NCBI GenBank assembly: GCA_017506865.1
Contig: JAFCMP010000198.1
Location: forward strand, 1 to 64,000
Length of the DNA stretch: 64,000 nucleotides
Source of the DNA: Tribonema minus
Lineage: Eukaryota; Sar; Xanthophyceae; Tribonematales; Tribonemataceae
Reading direction: 5' to 3'
Each line of letters starts with the position of its first letter. The first letter of the stretch is position 1. Positions 30,842 to 42,700 of this stretch are shown one piece after another. The notes below the pieces were generated by a model. That model was not told where the DNA came from. It was given only the letters and a program-made list of their open reading frames with translations, and made no database searches. Both the position numbers and the translations under genes were made by a program.

Positions 30842-32721
30842 CCAAATGATCATGAATCAACATTGCTCAGGTGAACATGGAGCCAACATAGCATGTATCG
30901 CATGACCACTTGTCAAGTTACCCCCCGCCTCACATTATATACCGCAGGAACTGTCCCCAGTTTTGCTGACAAAATGTGCACCCAGGTGCTCAGCAATGCC
31001 CGGCCGGGGCAGCATGCGTGGTACAGTGGCCCCTGAACGTGCCATCAATGGCGCCACTTGTGAATTGGCAGGCAGCGCCAAGGTCTAACTCAGAGGAAGA
31101 CGATGCAGAAGGCAAGCAAGCCATGCAAGAGCCGACGAGCACCTGTGGCAGCTGAGCGGAAATTCACTGAACGCGCGGAGCTAGGTCACCTAGGTGTAAC
31201 TGCTAATCTGACCTGACTTGAAGTTGTCTGCCGCAGGTCGTCGGAGCTCGCCGTAGCACACATCAAGTTGAAGTTGACATCAATCTAGCGTAGACTTGGT
31301 GGTCGTTGCATGCGGCGACCAGTTGCTTTCAATGTGTTGCGGCTGCGCTGAGCGTGACGACTCGTGAGACCCGGTGCGCGCGCATTGCAGCCGGCAGCTC
31401 TGCCAAGGCGCCGGCGCCTCCATTTTCAAGTATACCATACAAGGAGTCGGTACCACGCGCTTTCTCTAAGCATTACTGAGGGTGCTTCGACTAAAAGGAA
31501 GCGTGGAAGAGGGGGGTGTCTTATTTATGTGGGGCAATTGACGTGGCCGCCGGGCAGGCGCTGCACTGCGCGTGCTTCGTATTGTCCACAATTTCTTGGT
31601 ATTGGCAATTCTGCGGCGGTCTCAGAAGTGGCATGTAAAAACGTATAGCACAAGTAGCATCTCGTGCGCGCGTCCTCTGAGCGCCTCAACACGTGCCCCT
31701 TGACAACCTGACCCAGACCCCTGAGCAAAATCAGCATGATGGTCACGGGCAAGTGCGCCTGCGCGTTGACCTGTCCGACAGAGTCTGCCCCTCTGCTGAC
31801 CCCTTCCGCCCCGCAGGCCGAGGAAAAAGGAACGCCATGGCGCACACAGCCTACGTTGTCCTAACGAGTGGTGCAATGTGCATTATGTAAGGTGTTAGTG
31901 AGTGCTGCCTCGAGACTGTCCGCGCGAAGTGCCTGCGCGCCGGGCACATGGGGTGCTGCGCTTGAGCCAATGGCGGTGAAGACCCAGAAGCAGAGTCGTT
32001 TGCGCTTCAATGAGCATTCTCCTTGGAAATGTGTGCTTCAAGTGGCAAAGAATCAGAGGGGCCTGGGGAGGGGGGGAGGCTAGCACCTCAGATGTCTGGC
32101 AATTTGCCATTAACCGCAAGTGGTTGCGCGCATTTGCTCTGCACTGCAAGCTTTTGCGGGCATGCAGGCACAGGTGTTCTTGTGTGTCCGCGGTTTGGGT
32201 GATGATCGAGACCTTCGCTCGCGCGCATCGCGCTGGTCTCCAGCAAGCTTTGCACGTAGTGGAGAGTGCGCAACGCTCACCGCACGCTCTTGTACTCTCC
32301 TGCAGCGCTGCTTGACATTTTGCGCACTGGCAGCATTTTGTGTCAGCGGGAGCCGCTATATACGCCGCGCAGGTTCACATGCACGCTCAGGTCACATGCG
32401 CACAGGTTATGGTGATGCACTGCGGTCCTAGTAGCCCATGCGGAGCTGCGCAGAGCCGAGACTTTGGCCAATGCTTTGCTCGCATTGCTATTGTCTCGCT
32501 GGCGGATGTATGATGCTATGTATACACAAACTACTTAGCTGCAGCTGCAAGGTACACATGCGCACGTACTGAACTTTATCGTCATGATGCAATGTGGGAG
32601 TAGTCTCAGCGCATGCATGAGTATGGGACAAGCTTGCATGAAGATGTCTACCCAAAAAGACGCAGTGCAAATACAAGCCATGTAGTTGCGTGAAGCATGC
32701 ATACAGTATAGCAAACCCATG
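30842..32721. other. Intergenic stretch with a dispersed repeat
   Basis: No gene supported. It holds the second copy of the dispersed repeat (31565-31765), AAGTTGAAGT motifs near 31218 and 31265, and otherwise unremarkable mixed sequence. Confidence 0.5.
31565..31765. repeat. Dispersed repeat, copy 2
   Basis: Same family as 20270-20462 and in the same orientation. This copy has an extra stretch near 31690-31705 and diverges by numerous small changes. Two copies do not fix the element ends or class. Confidence 0.8.
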
Positions 32722-32735
32722 ATGATATCGTACTT

Positions 32736-32856
32736 TTTATTAATTCTCGCTCAGGGCGCGAAAAAGCCCAGATGATTGGCATCTAGCTGTAAGGAATCTA
32801 CATGTCGTATGACAGTCTGAAAGTGTCGCAACGACAACCACTCAAACGCCGCCGCC
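32736..32856 (-). mobile_element. LINE C 3' end, severely 5'-truncated, with a 14-bp target duplication
   Basis: A 121-base insert flanked on both sides by ATGATATCGTACTT (32722-32735 and 32857-32870). The insert matches, in reverse orientation, the 3' end of the fragment at 38440-38836: it starts with GGCGGCGGCGTTTGAG and ends with GAGAATTAATAAA. Perfect flanking duplication, loss of the 5' part and retention of the 3' end are the marks of target-primed retrotransposition. Confidence 0.82.
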
Positions 32857-32933
32857 ATGATATCGTACTTCAGTAATCTTTTCAAATTAACAACGGTCCT
32901 CGGTGGCTTGGGGGCAAGGAGTGAGAGCATGGC

Positions 32934-33025
32934 GCGGGGGATTCCGGCGGCGATAACTTCAGGCGCGGGGTTTGAAATGCGCGGGGGATTCCGGCGGCGA
33001 TAACTTCAGGCGCGGGGCATTTCAA
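32934..33025. repeat. Two-copy tandem repeat (46-47 bases)
   Basis: The unit beginning GCGCGGGGGATTCCGGCGGC and ending TTTGAAAT or CATTTCAAA occurs twice back to back. The ends of the two copies are partly inverted relative to each other (TTTGAAATGC and GCATTTCAAA). The second copy overlaps the stop of the minus-strand ORF at 33006. Confidence 0.85.
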
Positions 33026-33769
33026 ACCTGATGCCGAGGTCCAGCGCCTGCTGGTACAGCTCGTGAGTAAATGCAAGCAGTACACCACGGTTGCTGGCGT
33101 ACGAGGTGACCCCTACCCCCCTTTGGGCTGCACACTTGAGCACCCTGTCCTGCAGCGGCGACATGCCCTCCTTTGTGATCTGCTCGCTGCTTGTGTGCAC
33201 GCCTTTGCCAGGAATGAGCGCTACCCAACCGTACAGCCTCAGTGCAAGTGCGGCAAAGGCGTCAAAGATCAGCTCCACGGACTGGCACGACTGCGAGTGC
33301 AGGTCCTGGAAGGCCAGGAGGTCGAGGGGCGAGGGGTTGGGGGTGTCGCCGCGTGGGTCACGCAGGGTGTCGGGCCATCTGCGCCGCGACTGGTACACGA
33401 GCTCGGACATGCCGTCGAAGAGACGGTTCCACGTGTTTGTGATGGGCGGCCGTTGTCGACAGGCAGTTCCGCTCTGGCTTCCTGGATCAGCGCTGGAGGA
33501 GGAGCAGCAGCAGGCGCAACAGGAGCGGCTATGACCACGCCCGCAGGGACTGGCGCATTGAGCTCTCGGATCTGCGCTACCGACGCTGCAGCAACGGGCG
33601 CTACAGATCCACGAGCAGGCTCGCCTATAAAAACATTAGCCACGCCTGCACGCTGCCGCTTGCCGCTCTCAGTGTGGTCCGCCGGTTGTATCTGCTGCTG
33701 GTAGTCGGGGCCAGGCGAGGGTTGCTGCGAAGCAAGCCTCTTCCTGTCCTCCCGCACGCCCTCCTGCAC
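33006..33769 (-). CDS. Unrecognised minus-strand coding region, possibly split
   Basis: Two overlapping minus-strand frames look coding. An upstream part (33769 to about 33440) is Ala/Pro/Val-rich with SGKRQRAGVANVFIGEPARG. A downstream part (about 33450-33006) holds ITNTWNRLFDGMSELVY, then PLDLLAFQDLHSQS and a Leu-rich helix-like segment, ending FEMPRA. The change of frame near 33440-33470 could be a small intron, an indel, or an accident of two unrelated frames. I recognise no family. It lies beside the truncated LINE C end, so a mobile-element remnant is possible. Confidence 0.35.
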
Positions 33770-35398
33770 GTCATCCTCCTCATCGTCGGTGACTGTTTAG
33801 TCTACCAGCCCGACCATCCCGCAGTACGCCAGATGATATATGTATAGGTCTGCCTCTGTTGGCGTTGTGTTTTTTTGAAAGTGACACACACTGAAGCACT
33901 TCCAACAAAAAAGGCGTGGTCACTGCCCCCTCCGACGACGGTCGTTGAGAGGACCCTTTAGCCGAAGCACCAAGTGCTTGCTTGCAACTCACTCACATGT
34001 TAGAGCCTAATTACAAACACTTCGAGGAGAAGAGTGGGGCAGCGCAGGTAAGCTCCGCATGCGAGGTTCACGCAAAAGACTTGTTCGCTTGCCCGTGCTT
34101 GCTTGCGTGCGTTCCGCTTGTGCTCGTTTTCCTCTTTGTTGAGTTCTCATGCGCTGTTTCGTTGTGTCCGCACCTTCCTTGTCTTGTGCTTTCACCAACA
34201 GCAAGCAACTGCGGGGACTATGCACGCAGGAGGGGGCTGGTGGCGGGGACGTGCAGTCTCTCTGGCAGTCTTCGAGAGCTCTGTAGTTTGGTCGGCCATG
34301 CGAGCGATAAAGCACGCGCGTTTATCGCCTGTGGGAGCGCACCTAACCGCACTCCCGACTGCCTGTCAATGCAAGCGTAGGCGTATCGCCGCGTTCGTTG
34401 TCAGGGAGCCAGGGTTGACCTGCGGCACTGGCGAAGTGGCGCCACCTGGCTTATCTGTTTGCATTTGGTCGACCTCTGCATCTCTGGAGAAAGCCAGAGT
34501 GGACTGCACGCCCCTTGCCCGACGCCTGCTCCTGGCTGTGCCAGAGTGATCTGACCAAATGTGCTTGTGTACTATCAGGTGGGTGCCTGGGTAGCACAGT
34601 TTTCATAGGCTGCTTTTGCTGAAGAGTTGCTTCATGTTACACAAGGCTTCATTTCATTTTTTGCCGCTGCGTACTCTAATAGTGCCATGTGCTGTTTTGT
34701 TGTGTTCCACCTCCTTGTGTGCACGCTTTGGCGCTGCGCATGGCCCCGAGTCCCCCGGCAGCACCAAGTTTTTGGGGCCCCCAGGCCCCACACGGAGGGG
34801 TGCGATGCAAGCGGCAGCCGCCGTTTTCGCCGGTTTGTAGAGCTCTGCAGTTTGGCCGCCCAGGTTTCAGCACTCGGCCGGCTTGACCAGGTGCCGTCGG
34901 GTTGTCTGTGCTGGCACGGCCGGCCTCTGCACCTCCAGACACAGTCGGAGCGGCGGCGGTTTGTGAGCGCGCACCTCCTTCGTGCCTGCCGCGTCGTTCC
35001 CATCAGCGCACAGGTCAGTGCACTCTGCACCACATGAGTCTCACGGTCAGCGTTGTCATTGCCAACGATGGCAGTCGGGCTGTACGGTTGCGCACTGTTG
35101 CTGCGCCACTTGGGGCTACTCCACCACGTCATTGTGATATACTCACTTTGCCTCGCACGCTGCGCGTGTGCCTGTTTCCCTCTGCAACTGCGTTGGCGAT
35201 GGCCACGGCCCCGAGTCTGCGGGCGGTGACATCAAGTCTGAGGGCCGCCTGGGCATGGGGAGCAAGCACACATCACCTCAATTATTAGCGTTCGGTCCCC
35301 GCGGGAGCGAGGACCACCTCTGCCCAGCGGCGGGCAGGTGCGCTCCACATCACGCCTCTGTGTCATGTATCAAGCAGTTATCAGTCGCAATCCTGTTG

Positions 35399-35490
35399 TA
35401 CGCGCATGGTGAGATAGTCAGTCGCAAAGTACACGCGTGGTGAGATGGTCGGTCACAACTTACGCGCTTGGTGAGATAGTCAGCCGCACG
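35399..35490. repeat. Three tandem copies of a 31-base unit
   Basis: Three imperfect copies of a unit with the core GGTGAGATAGTCAG, starting near 35399, 35429 and 35460. No coding sense. Confidence 0.85.
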
Positions 35491-35741
35491 ATCGTTGTAC
35501 TCTTGCGGTGAGCGCGCTTGACGAGCGTCGTCGCTGGCAGTGTCTTGTGTGCTTTTTGCAGCTGCAATCACCACCCTGTGCATGCGCTGCTGTGCGCTCT
35601 GCGCCCTTCTCCAATGCGCTGACTGAGCACTGCCATGTCTGTTGTGCCCTCCCTTTCTGCATGCATCTTCCGCGACCACAACTTTAACATGAGCGTGTGA
35701 GCGTCACGCACGTTAGGGCGCGCCGTGGACACGCCTAACCT

Positions 35742-36258
35742 GCTGCGGCATCCCATCAGTGCACGCTGTGGGCTGCAACACCCGGGGCCAATCCCGCAGC
35801 TCTAGTGGAAAGGAGCCTGTGCCACCCGGGGCCAATCCCGCAGCTCTAGTGGAAAGGAGCCTGTGCTCCGCAAGTAGCATGGTCATTGTGACGTTGCAGA
35901 GCGCATTGTGCATCAGCTCATAGAGCCAATGCCGCGGCGTTGCACGAGTAAATGTCAAAATTGATTTTTTCCCATGGTATTAGCTTTCAGAATTCTTGTG
36001 TTTCGGTGCCTGCTCTTTGTGCTGCGGCATCCCATCAGTGCACGCTGTGGGCTGCAACACCCGGGGCCAATTCCGCAGCTCTAGTGGAAAGGAGCCTGTG
36101 CTCCGCAAGTAGCATGGTCATTGTGACGTTGCAGAGCGCATTGTGCATCAGCTCATAGAGCCAATGCCGCGGCGTTGCACGAGTAAATGTCAAAGTTAAT
36201 TTTTTCCCATGGTATTAGCTTTCAGAATTCTTGTGTTTCGGTGCCTGCTCTTTGTGTT
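35742..36258. repeat. Tandem duplication, 279-base period, with a nested 43-base duplication
   Basis: The block from GCTGCGGCATCCCATCAG to GCCTGCTCTTTGTG occurs at 35742-36020 and again at 36021-36258, nearly identical. Copy 1 contains an extra internal duplication of the CACCCGGGGCCAAT...GAGCCTGTG segment (35780-35821 and 35824-35865). High identity implies a recent event. Confidence 0.93.
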
Positions 36259-38382
36259 TGGCAAGCCATGGGCAACTGTGTGTTGTGTTTGCCGCGTTTG
36301 CATTCTCGGCAGATCATGATTGCAACATGTTGTGTTTGCTGCTCACTATGAGTGCCAGCAATGAACCTTTTCATGTGCGCAATGGATACTCGAATACGTG
36401 TCCTCGTCTTCAGATGCTGGCTGCTTTCGGTATGGGAGGGCCACAGTGTAAACAATAAATGAAGTAGATGATGCCTGCATGCGCGCCTATGTCACATGCT
36501 GCAGCGCGGACTCAGATTGTGCTGCGAATGGTGCCGCCAGTGGCTGGCATAGTGCAGGTTGAAAGCGGTGTGGAGCCGATGAGCGGTTTCGGCGCCACAA
36601 AGACTAACGTCACGCGAATGTACACGTGGCATCTCAGATGCGCCTTTTCAGTGTCACTGTTTGGTCGTAGCTCTAGCCCAGGTCTGCACAGTCTCTGACT
36701 GTGCTAGCGCGCACCATCCGCTGCTGCTCGCTGAAGCTTTTGGCTACTTAAGTTGTCGACGTCGTTGGTGACCCCATCTCTATGCTGCTCTGCTTTTGGA
36801 ACATCCCGCCATCTACACAAATGTGCGGACGTGCAGCGCCAGTCTGCTTGCTGAGGAAGGCAGTTGTCGATGAGGGGCAAAACTGCTGCGGCGCCGCCTG
36901 TTTCTTGCTGATGGCACTGTGCGCCAGATACATCATGTGCACCTACCGTTGGGGTACCACAGGGACGGAGTATAGTGCGCAAATTACACACGCACTCGCA
37001 GTCCGCGGCCACAGCGGTGCAGGCCATGTCTCAAGTGCTTCAAAAACGTAGCAATGGTCGGCTGTGCTGATGGTAATGGGCTTTTGGAGCTGTGCACAAG
37101 GAGTAGTTCCTAGATGCAGATTGAAATAGAGATTTCGACGAGACATGCCATGTGACTGCTGCGCTGGCGCCTCGCAAGCGCTTCGCTGCTGCCAACACTG
37201 CCCAATCTGCTCAAACCTTCAACGTCTTCAGAGTACAGTTAACTCAATTCCAAGCATCATGTTACCGCAGCGACCAGTCACTGTACATCGTTTGAACACG
37301 AATAAGATGCATCATAAGCAGTGCGATCATGCTTGGAGATGAGCGACATCAATCGAGGCGTCATGGCACAATGTCATTGGGTTGAATCACTGTTGATGCC
37401 GTCAAGCTGCGTGATCCAATTCACTGCAGTCATGAGGTACGATGTTGACCACTGCGCAAAGTGAGTATACAATTGTTTCAAATTGGGAGTTGTTGGAGCT
37501 GTCCTCGGTTTACCGTAATGAAACTCCAGTTGAAGACACACACACACGCAGGGTCGCAAGTTGCTCCGCTGCAGTGGATAAGCAGTGGATAGGCACGCAT
37601 AAACCTGGTGTTCGGTCATCTAGGCCTTGCTGACAATGCGTAAGAAGTTGCATTGTAGGCCTTAATTTCGCTGCTGTTTGACGGCGCACCATCATCATTA
37701 TCTTCTTGAGACACAACAGAATAAACAAGTTCATCTTGAAGTTACTGTGTATTTAAATTTTTTTAAACCGAGAGAACGAGTACAGGATCTTCTACGTCCA
37801 AGATACCGATGAAGAAGCGGCAGAGTCACCGTATGACAGCCGGTAACGGCGGAACTCGCATCACCCGACTTTCAACTTAAGGACTTAAGGTGACAGTCTA
37901 CGTGGGCAGACCGACAAGACGGACCTAAGTCGCTGTCAGACCCACTGAGGGCCAAACCTTCAAAGCTGTCCACACTGCTTACCGCGGCACGGGTAGGCTG
38001 CAGGTCTGCTGCAGCAGCTACCAGTTTCTGATGGCAGACATGTGAGTCACGAACCTTGTGTGCTGAGCACACATTCATCCACCTTGTAACCTTACAAAGT
38101 CAGTGAGTGCACTGGGCCACTACAAGTGCCGCTATATGCAGCACGTACATGTGTGTGTTTGTCAGCATCAGCCGCACACGTGCTTAGGACCTTGTAGCAC
38201 TCGCCTTGACTGCATTCATACACGCCAGATCCACATGCAGTCATGTCTACATGCAGCCACACACACCCCGCATGCACTGCCTGAGTGGCCAAAGGTGATC
38301 TCTACCCCTACCCTAAGGCTAATTCTTCAAGACTGGGCACTGTGAGAAGTCGAAAACGCTTTAAGTAGTGCAAGGTGCGAGT

Positions 38383-38383
38383 A

Positions 38384-38421
<38 letters not shown>
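38383..38421. repeat. (GT)n microsatellite
   Basis: A run of GT dinucleotides with small interruptions, directly before the LINE C coding fragment. Confidence 0.9.
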
Positions 38422-38422
<1 letters not shown>

Positions 38423-38439
38423 TGTGTGCTATATTCATG

Positions 38440-38836
38440 CTGTGAGCGCAAAAGAGTGCTGACCAAGAATCAGGTACTACAGGGGCGGAAGCTGCTGGAG
38501 GCTGTGGCGACGGAGTATGCCAGCAGGATGTCAGTGCCCGGAGGAGCGCGCCCTAAAGCTCTTAAGGGCATCGCCCTGGCGCGCTTACGCTCGGCTCTGT
38601 CGGCAGCGCTCCACATGGCGTACTCTGGCCGTGTCATGACACACATGGCAGAATCCAGGGGGGGGGGCACATGGAGGAGGACGTAGGGGAGGATCCCGAG
38701 ATGCCATTTGGCGGCGGCGGCGGCGTTTGAGTGGTTGTCGTTACGACACTTTCAGACTGTCATACGACATGTAGATTCCGTACAGCTAGATGCCAATCAT
38801 CTGGGCTTTTTCGCGCCCTGAGCGAGAATTAATAAG
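38440..38836 (+). mobile_element. LINE C 3' fragment with the C-terminal coding end
   Basis: The plus strand reads about 70 codons including LTKNQVLQGRKLLEAVATEY and ALHMAYSGRVMTHMAES, then a G-run that shifts the frame and a Gly-rich end. It is followed by about 110 bases of 3' UTR ending GAGAATTAATAAG. The last 120 bases match the truncated copy at 32736-32856. A 23-base identical stretch near 60116 is a possible further relic. Only the 3' end is present; no RT is visible. Confidence 0.65.
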
Positions 38837-39718
38837 AAGTACTCCGGCGCCTTTTTAACATCTGCCTTGCAGCGGCAGGGAGGTCTCACTCCATACATGA
38901 AACCTGCTGATCCACGTGACTTTTACAAGTAGCGCTTAACAATTATGAAAGGGTCTGCTGGAGTAGCAACTGCGTGGGACAGGACCAGAGCTGTACTGTT
39001 ATACAGCATGTATCAACCTACTGTCATCGCACTCTTGATGTTTGGTACAGACCCCACCGTTCAGGTGCTGGCAGCCCACACAGTAGATGCCAACATCAAA
39101 AGTAGAAGAGGCGCACGGGCAAGTCTACAGCAGATTGGTGCATGTGAAGCAAATTCTAGAAGCGATGAAAACGCAGCAAAACACAGGCCACTTCAGGTAC
39201 ATTACATGAACTCATATATGAAAGGGCCGCCTCACTTAGTCGCCCTTGAACCCCCCTTCTCTTGATGCGCATGCGCGCGTGAGCAGGGTGCAGTGGGCGC
39301 GGGTTCATGACACAGATACTACTGCGGGCCACCGTGCTGTCGTTGGCTGGTGGACCGTCGGCAGCGGCTATCATGCAGAAAAACGTGAGCACCCTCGCCC
39401 TTCAAGTTGATGTTGTGTACCGTGCATCAGACCCTTGCTACACACAAAAAGCGTCGTCACCTCATTTGAACCCAAACCCTTGCTACGCATGAATATCATC
39501 GTCACCTCATGTACTGTAAACCCGACCCCGGAGGAGAGAGAAACTGTATGTGGGTACGCCAAAAGTCACATGCCAGTGCGCCAGAGGCGCACTGCGGCCC
39601 CTGGCACCGCCTTTTCCGCATCGCTCGTCTCGCGTCTGGGATGCGACCAATTGCAAACCCTCCCGAGACCACACTACGCACGTAAACGCTAGTCGACCAA
39701 GGTGCATTCTGCCACAGC

Positions 39719-42700
39719 TCAGCTGACTGGCCGCGGCTGGACGAGCGCTGTGGGCAGCGCACTCGATGTGAGCCCCGCGCTTGAATTTCTGCGGAGGGGC
39801 GCGCTGTAATCTGTGGGGATGCGCCACGAGGATGGTGTCTTCGCGTTGCCGCCGACACCCGCGCTGGGGGCGGCGTGATCCGTCGCCGAGGAGGAGCTGT
39901 TGCTGAACCTCCTTTTGAACATTGAGAGCTTGCTCAGGCTGTCGGGCTTGCTTGGTGCAGACCTGCTGAAACTGCTGGCGCTGCACACACTCAGGACGGC
40001 CTGCGCCACGGCGGCGCTGATGAGCACCTGCAACAACAGCTCAGGCATGCATGCGTCAGTGCGGGCAGCAGACTGACGTGCGCAGATGAGCCATGGTGAT
40101 TCTGTTTCAACTGTACAGCATAATCTAAGAAGTGCCAGAAACATATTCAAAATCAGCTTCTTCTGCTTGAAGTGCAACTGTACGCATGACAAGGAGAAGA
40201 TAGACCACCATGATCATGGTGCTCGAGCTCAACATGGGTGTTTGTCCCGTTCGTACAGGAGTCATACGGGCAGCTAGGAACTCAGGCATACCGGTTTGTC
40301 AAGGACCTGGCGACGCACTCAGCACTCCGCGCAGGGGCAGGGGGGGCGCAAATCAAGCGCAGAGCTGCAGCCAACAGGGAATTTCTTAAGAAGCAGTTGC
40401 AGTCCTGAGCAGGTCGCTAGCGCTGGAGCTCGCAGAGCGCGTCTTTAGCATATGTGCGTGGCGCAGCGATGCTTGGCTGTGTAGCGCACCCGGTGTCAGC
40501 GCTGCTTGGACATGGCCCTGGTTGAACAGGGCCGCGCGCGGAGTCTAACCCTAACCCTAACTCTAAACCCCTCATGTTTTGCACGCAAACAACCAGCCTC
40601 CCTCGCTGCCCTTGTAAATGCGAGAGTACAAGTCCACCTGTGTTTCTGAATGCAGCAGGCAAGACTTGAGCCCCGACTGTGGTGCTCTCTGACAGCGTGT
40701 TTGAAGTTTAAATTATGCTAAGCTTGTCGTGAAGACTTGCAGAAAATTCAACAACAATGACCAAAAGTACGCTAAAACTCTATGGCGACGCTTTGACAAT
40801 GAGGAGCATATGCAATCACATGTCAGCATGTTTTTCTTCCCCGTCCAGGGAGCACAAAGCAGTGTGGCTGCCACTGGCCTTCAGGTTGTGTGCACAAGAT
40901 GTTGCGGCAGCGTCAAGCTGTGGCTAGAGGGTCAAGCTGTAACGACAAGCTGTCCTTATGAGGCTTTTCAGTGTTTTGAGCACCTGCCTCACGCAGCATT
41001 TAAGGTTCATGATTACTGTGCGTTTCTAGGACACATTACTAGTTACGACGTTATTTTAGCTACATGGTTGCTGTGCGTTTCTAGTACGCATTACTAGTAA
41101 CAACGTTATTCCAGCTACTTTGTGTGTGTAAGGCATACAATTTCGTGAGGAAAACGAACCAAAAACTTGTACTTCAGGGACGTTCAGCAGCGCAGCATGC
41201 CCGGTGCCAGCGCTGCTCACATGTGGCTCTGTTCAAACAGTGCCGCTCACAGAGTTTTGATGTTTGCACAAGAGACGACCGGCCTTGCCTGCGGCCTTTC
41301 CTAATGAAAACGAACGTGTGTAGAGCTCTAGGTGACCTTGTACCAGTTTGCTACATCATGACCCGTATGAGCACAGTTCCTGGTGTGTGCTTGGCGGCCG
41401 GCTAGTACATCTCATATGTTTATCGTTGGTACTTCAAGGAGATTCAGGAGCACAGCGGCATGGGTCTGTGTGCGTGTGCATATCCCTGGCGTGCTATCAG
41501 ATGCGGCCCGCTTGTAGTGACATACACGTTAACCTTTGCTGAAAGATGCCTGCGTCGCCTACTGTCGTACCACTGACAACCTTCCTCCACCTATCCTGCT
41601 GCAGGCACATCCTGCACTCATGCTGTCAGACACTGCCTGACCCTCGCAGAAACCGCCATTTGCAGTGCTGCCGACCAGCTTGTGCAAATGTAAACGTTGT
41701 CGCTATCGCCTTTGCATCATAAGCTTCAGGAGCAAAACTCCATCAGTATCTAACACTTTCATCCCTATGAGCTTTAGCAGCACAACTCCATCAAGGCGTG
41801 TGCATGTGCATGTGCCTTGAATACCGTAAATATGACCCACTGGTGGTCCTTGTTAACCGTTCACAAACTTCACCCCCCCCCCCCATGTACATTCTGTAAT
41901 CGCATGAGTACCAGTAGTATGCAGCGGTAGTGCGAGTAGCGAGTGTGGACGCAAGCAGAAAAACGTGATTTACAGCTGTGTTTCTTGAGAGGCAAAATCC
42001 TGGACATGTACAGTTTCAGTAATCTGGGATGAGTACACACTTGTAGTCTTGTCAGCAGAGCACCGGTGCCTCTACAACTTGAGGTGGCTGCACTTTTAAT
42101 CACTGACTTTTGGCTAGGCGGGGGCCTGGCCAGTATGGCGCAGCAGGTGGTGAGCTGGCTGTATGTGCACTTGGCTCAAGGTGTTTAAGGCACTGCACTT
42201 GATTGACTTGAGTTGCGCACGTGACCATCAGAACAGCCAAGTCGGCATCACTGGTGTGACACTGGTGGCACGTTGTTCGTGCAAGGTGCTACCAGGTCTG
42301 CATAAAGTTCCTCGCCATAAGGTTTACCTGCAGGTCACCACCACTCTTGCATTCAAATTGGGCAGAATTACGAGTAAATCAAACACATACGCACACACTT
42401 TTGGTGGCTACTGTTTTGCCGCAAAGGCGTAGCAACGTACCAGGTTGAGCAGTATCATCAGCACGCCGACAACGTTGCCGTTCTGTTCGCGCAGTCCCCG
42501 GTAGATGCTCTGCCCCAGCAACGCAATGAACATGGTGAGGAAGATGATGGTCTGGCCTAGCGTGTAGAGGTAGCGGTCCGTGCGCTCCATGTGCGGCTGG
42601 CTCGATAGGTACACCAGGAGCATGAAGTAGGCAAAGACGCACGCATATGCGCTCTGGCCTATCTCCCCCGGCAGGATGAACGTCAGTATGCCGGTCAGGA

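Larger units (their letters stand above)
33770..38439. other. Gene-poor region rich in local duplications
   Basis: No gene supported on either strand. It holds the tandem duplications entered separately, a diverged direct repeat (about 34240-34500 against 34820-34960, sharing GAGAGCTCTG, AGTTTGG and CGGCC blocks), and a (GT)n microsatellite near 38383-38421. Confidence 0.5.

Noticed and set aside
26235-30853. Many long open frames on both strands inside LINE B (for example plus-strand Ala/Arg-rich frames)
   Set aside because: Very high GC removes stop codons in all frames. Only the two minus-strand frames carry RT, zinc and coiled-coil features.
36704-37027. Minus-strand open stretch of about 107 codons
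   Set aside because: No domain, no splice context and ordinary base composition; probably random.
32736-38836. A 6 kb DNA transposon with 120-bp terminal inverted repeats
   Set aside because: The left repeat has its own 14-bp target duplication on both sides, so it is an independent retro-insertion. No transposase is seen between the repeats.
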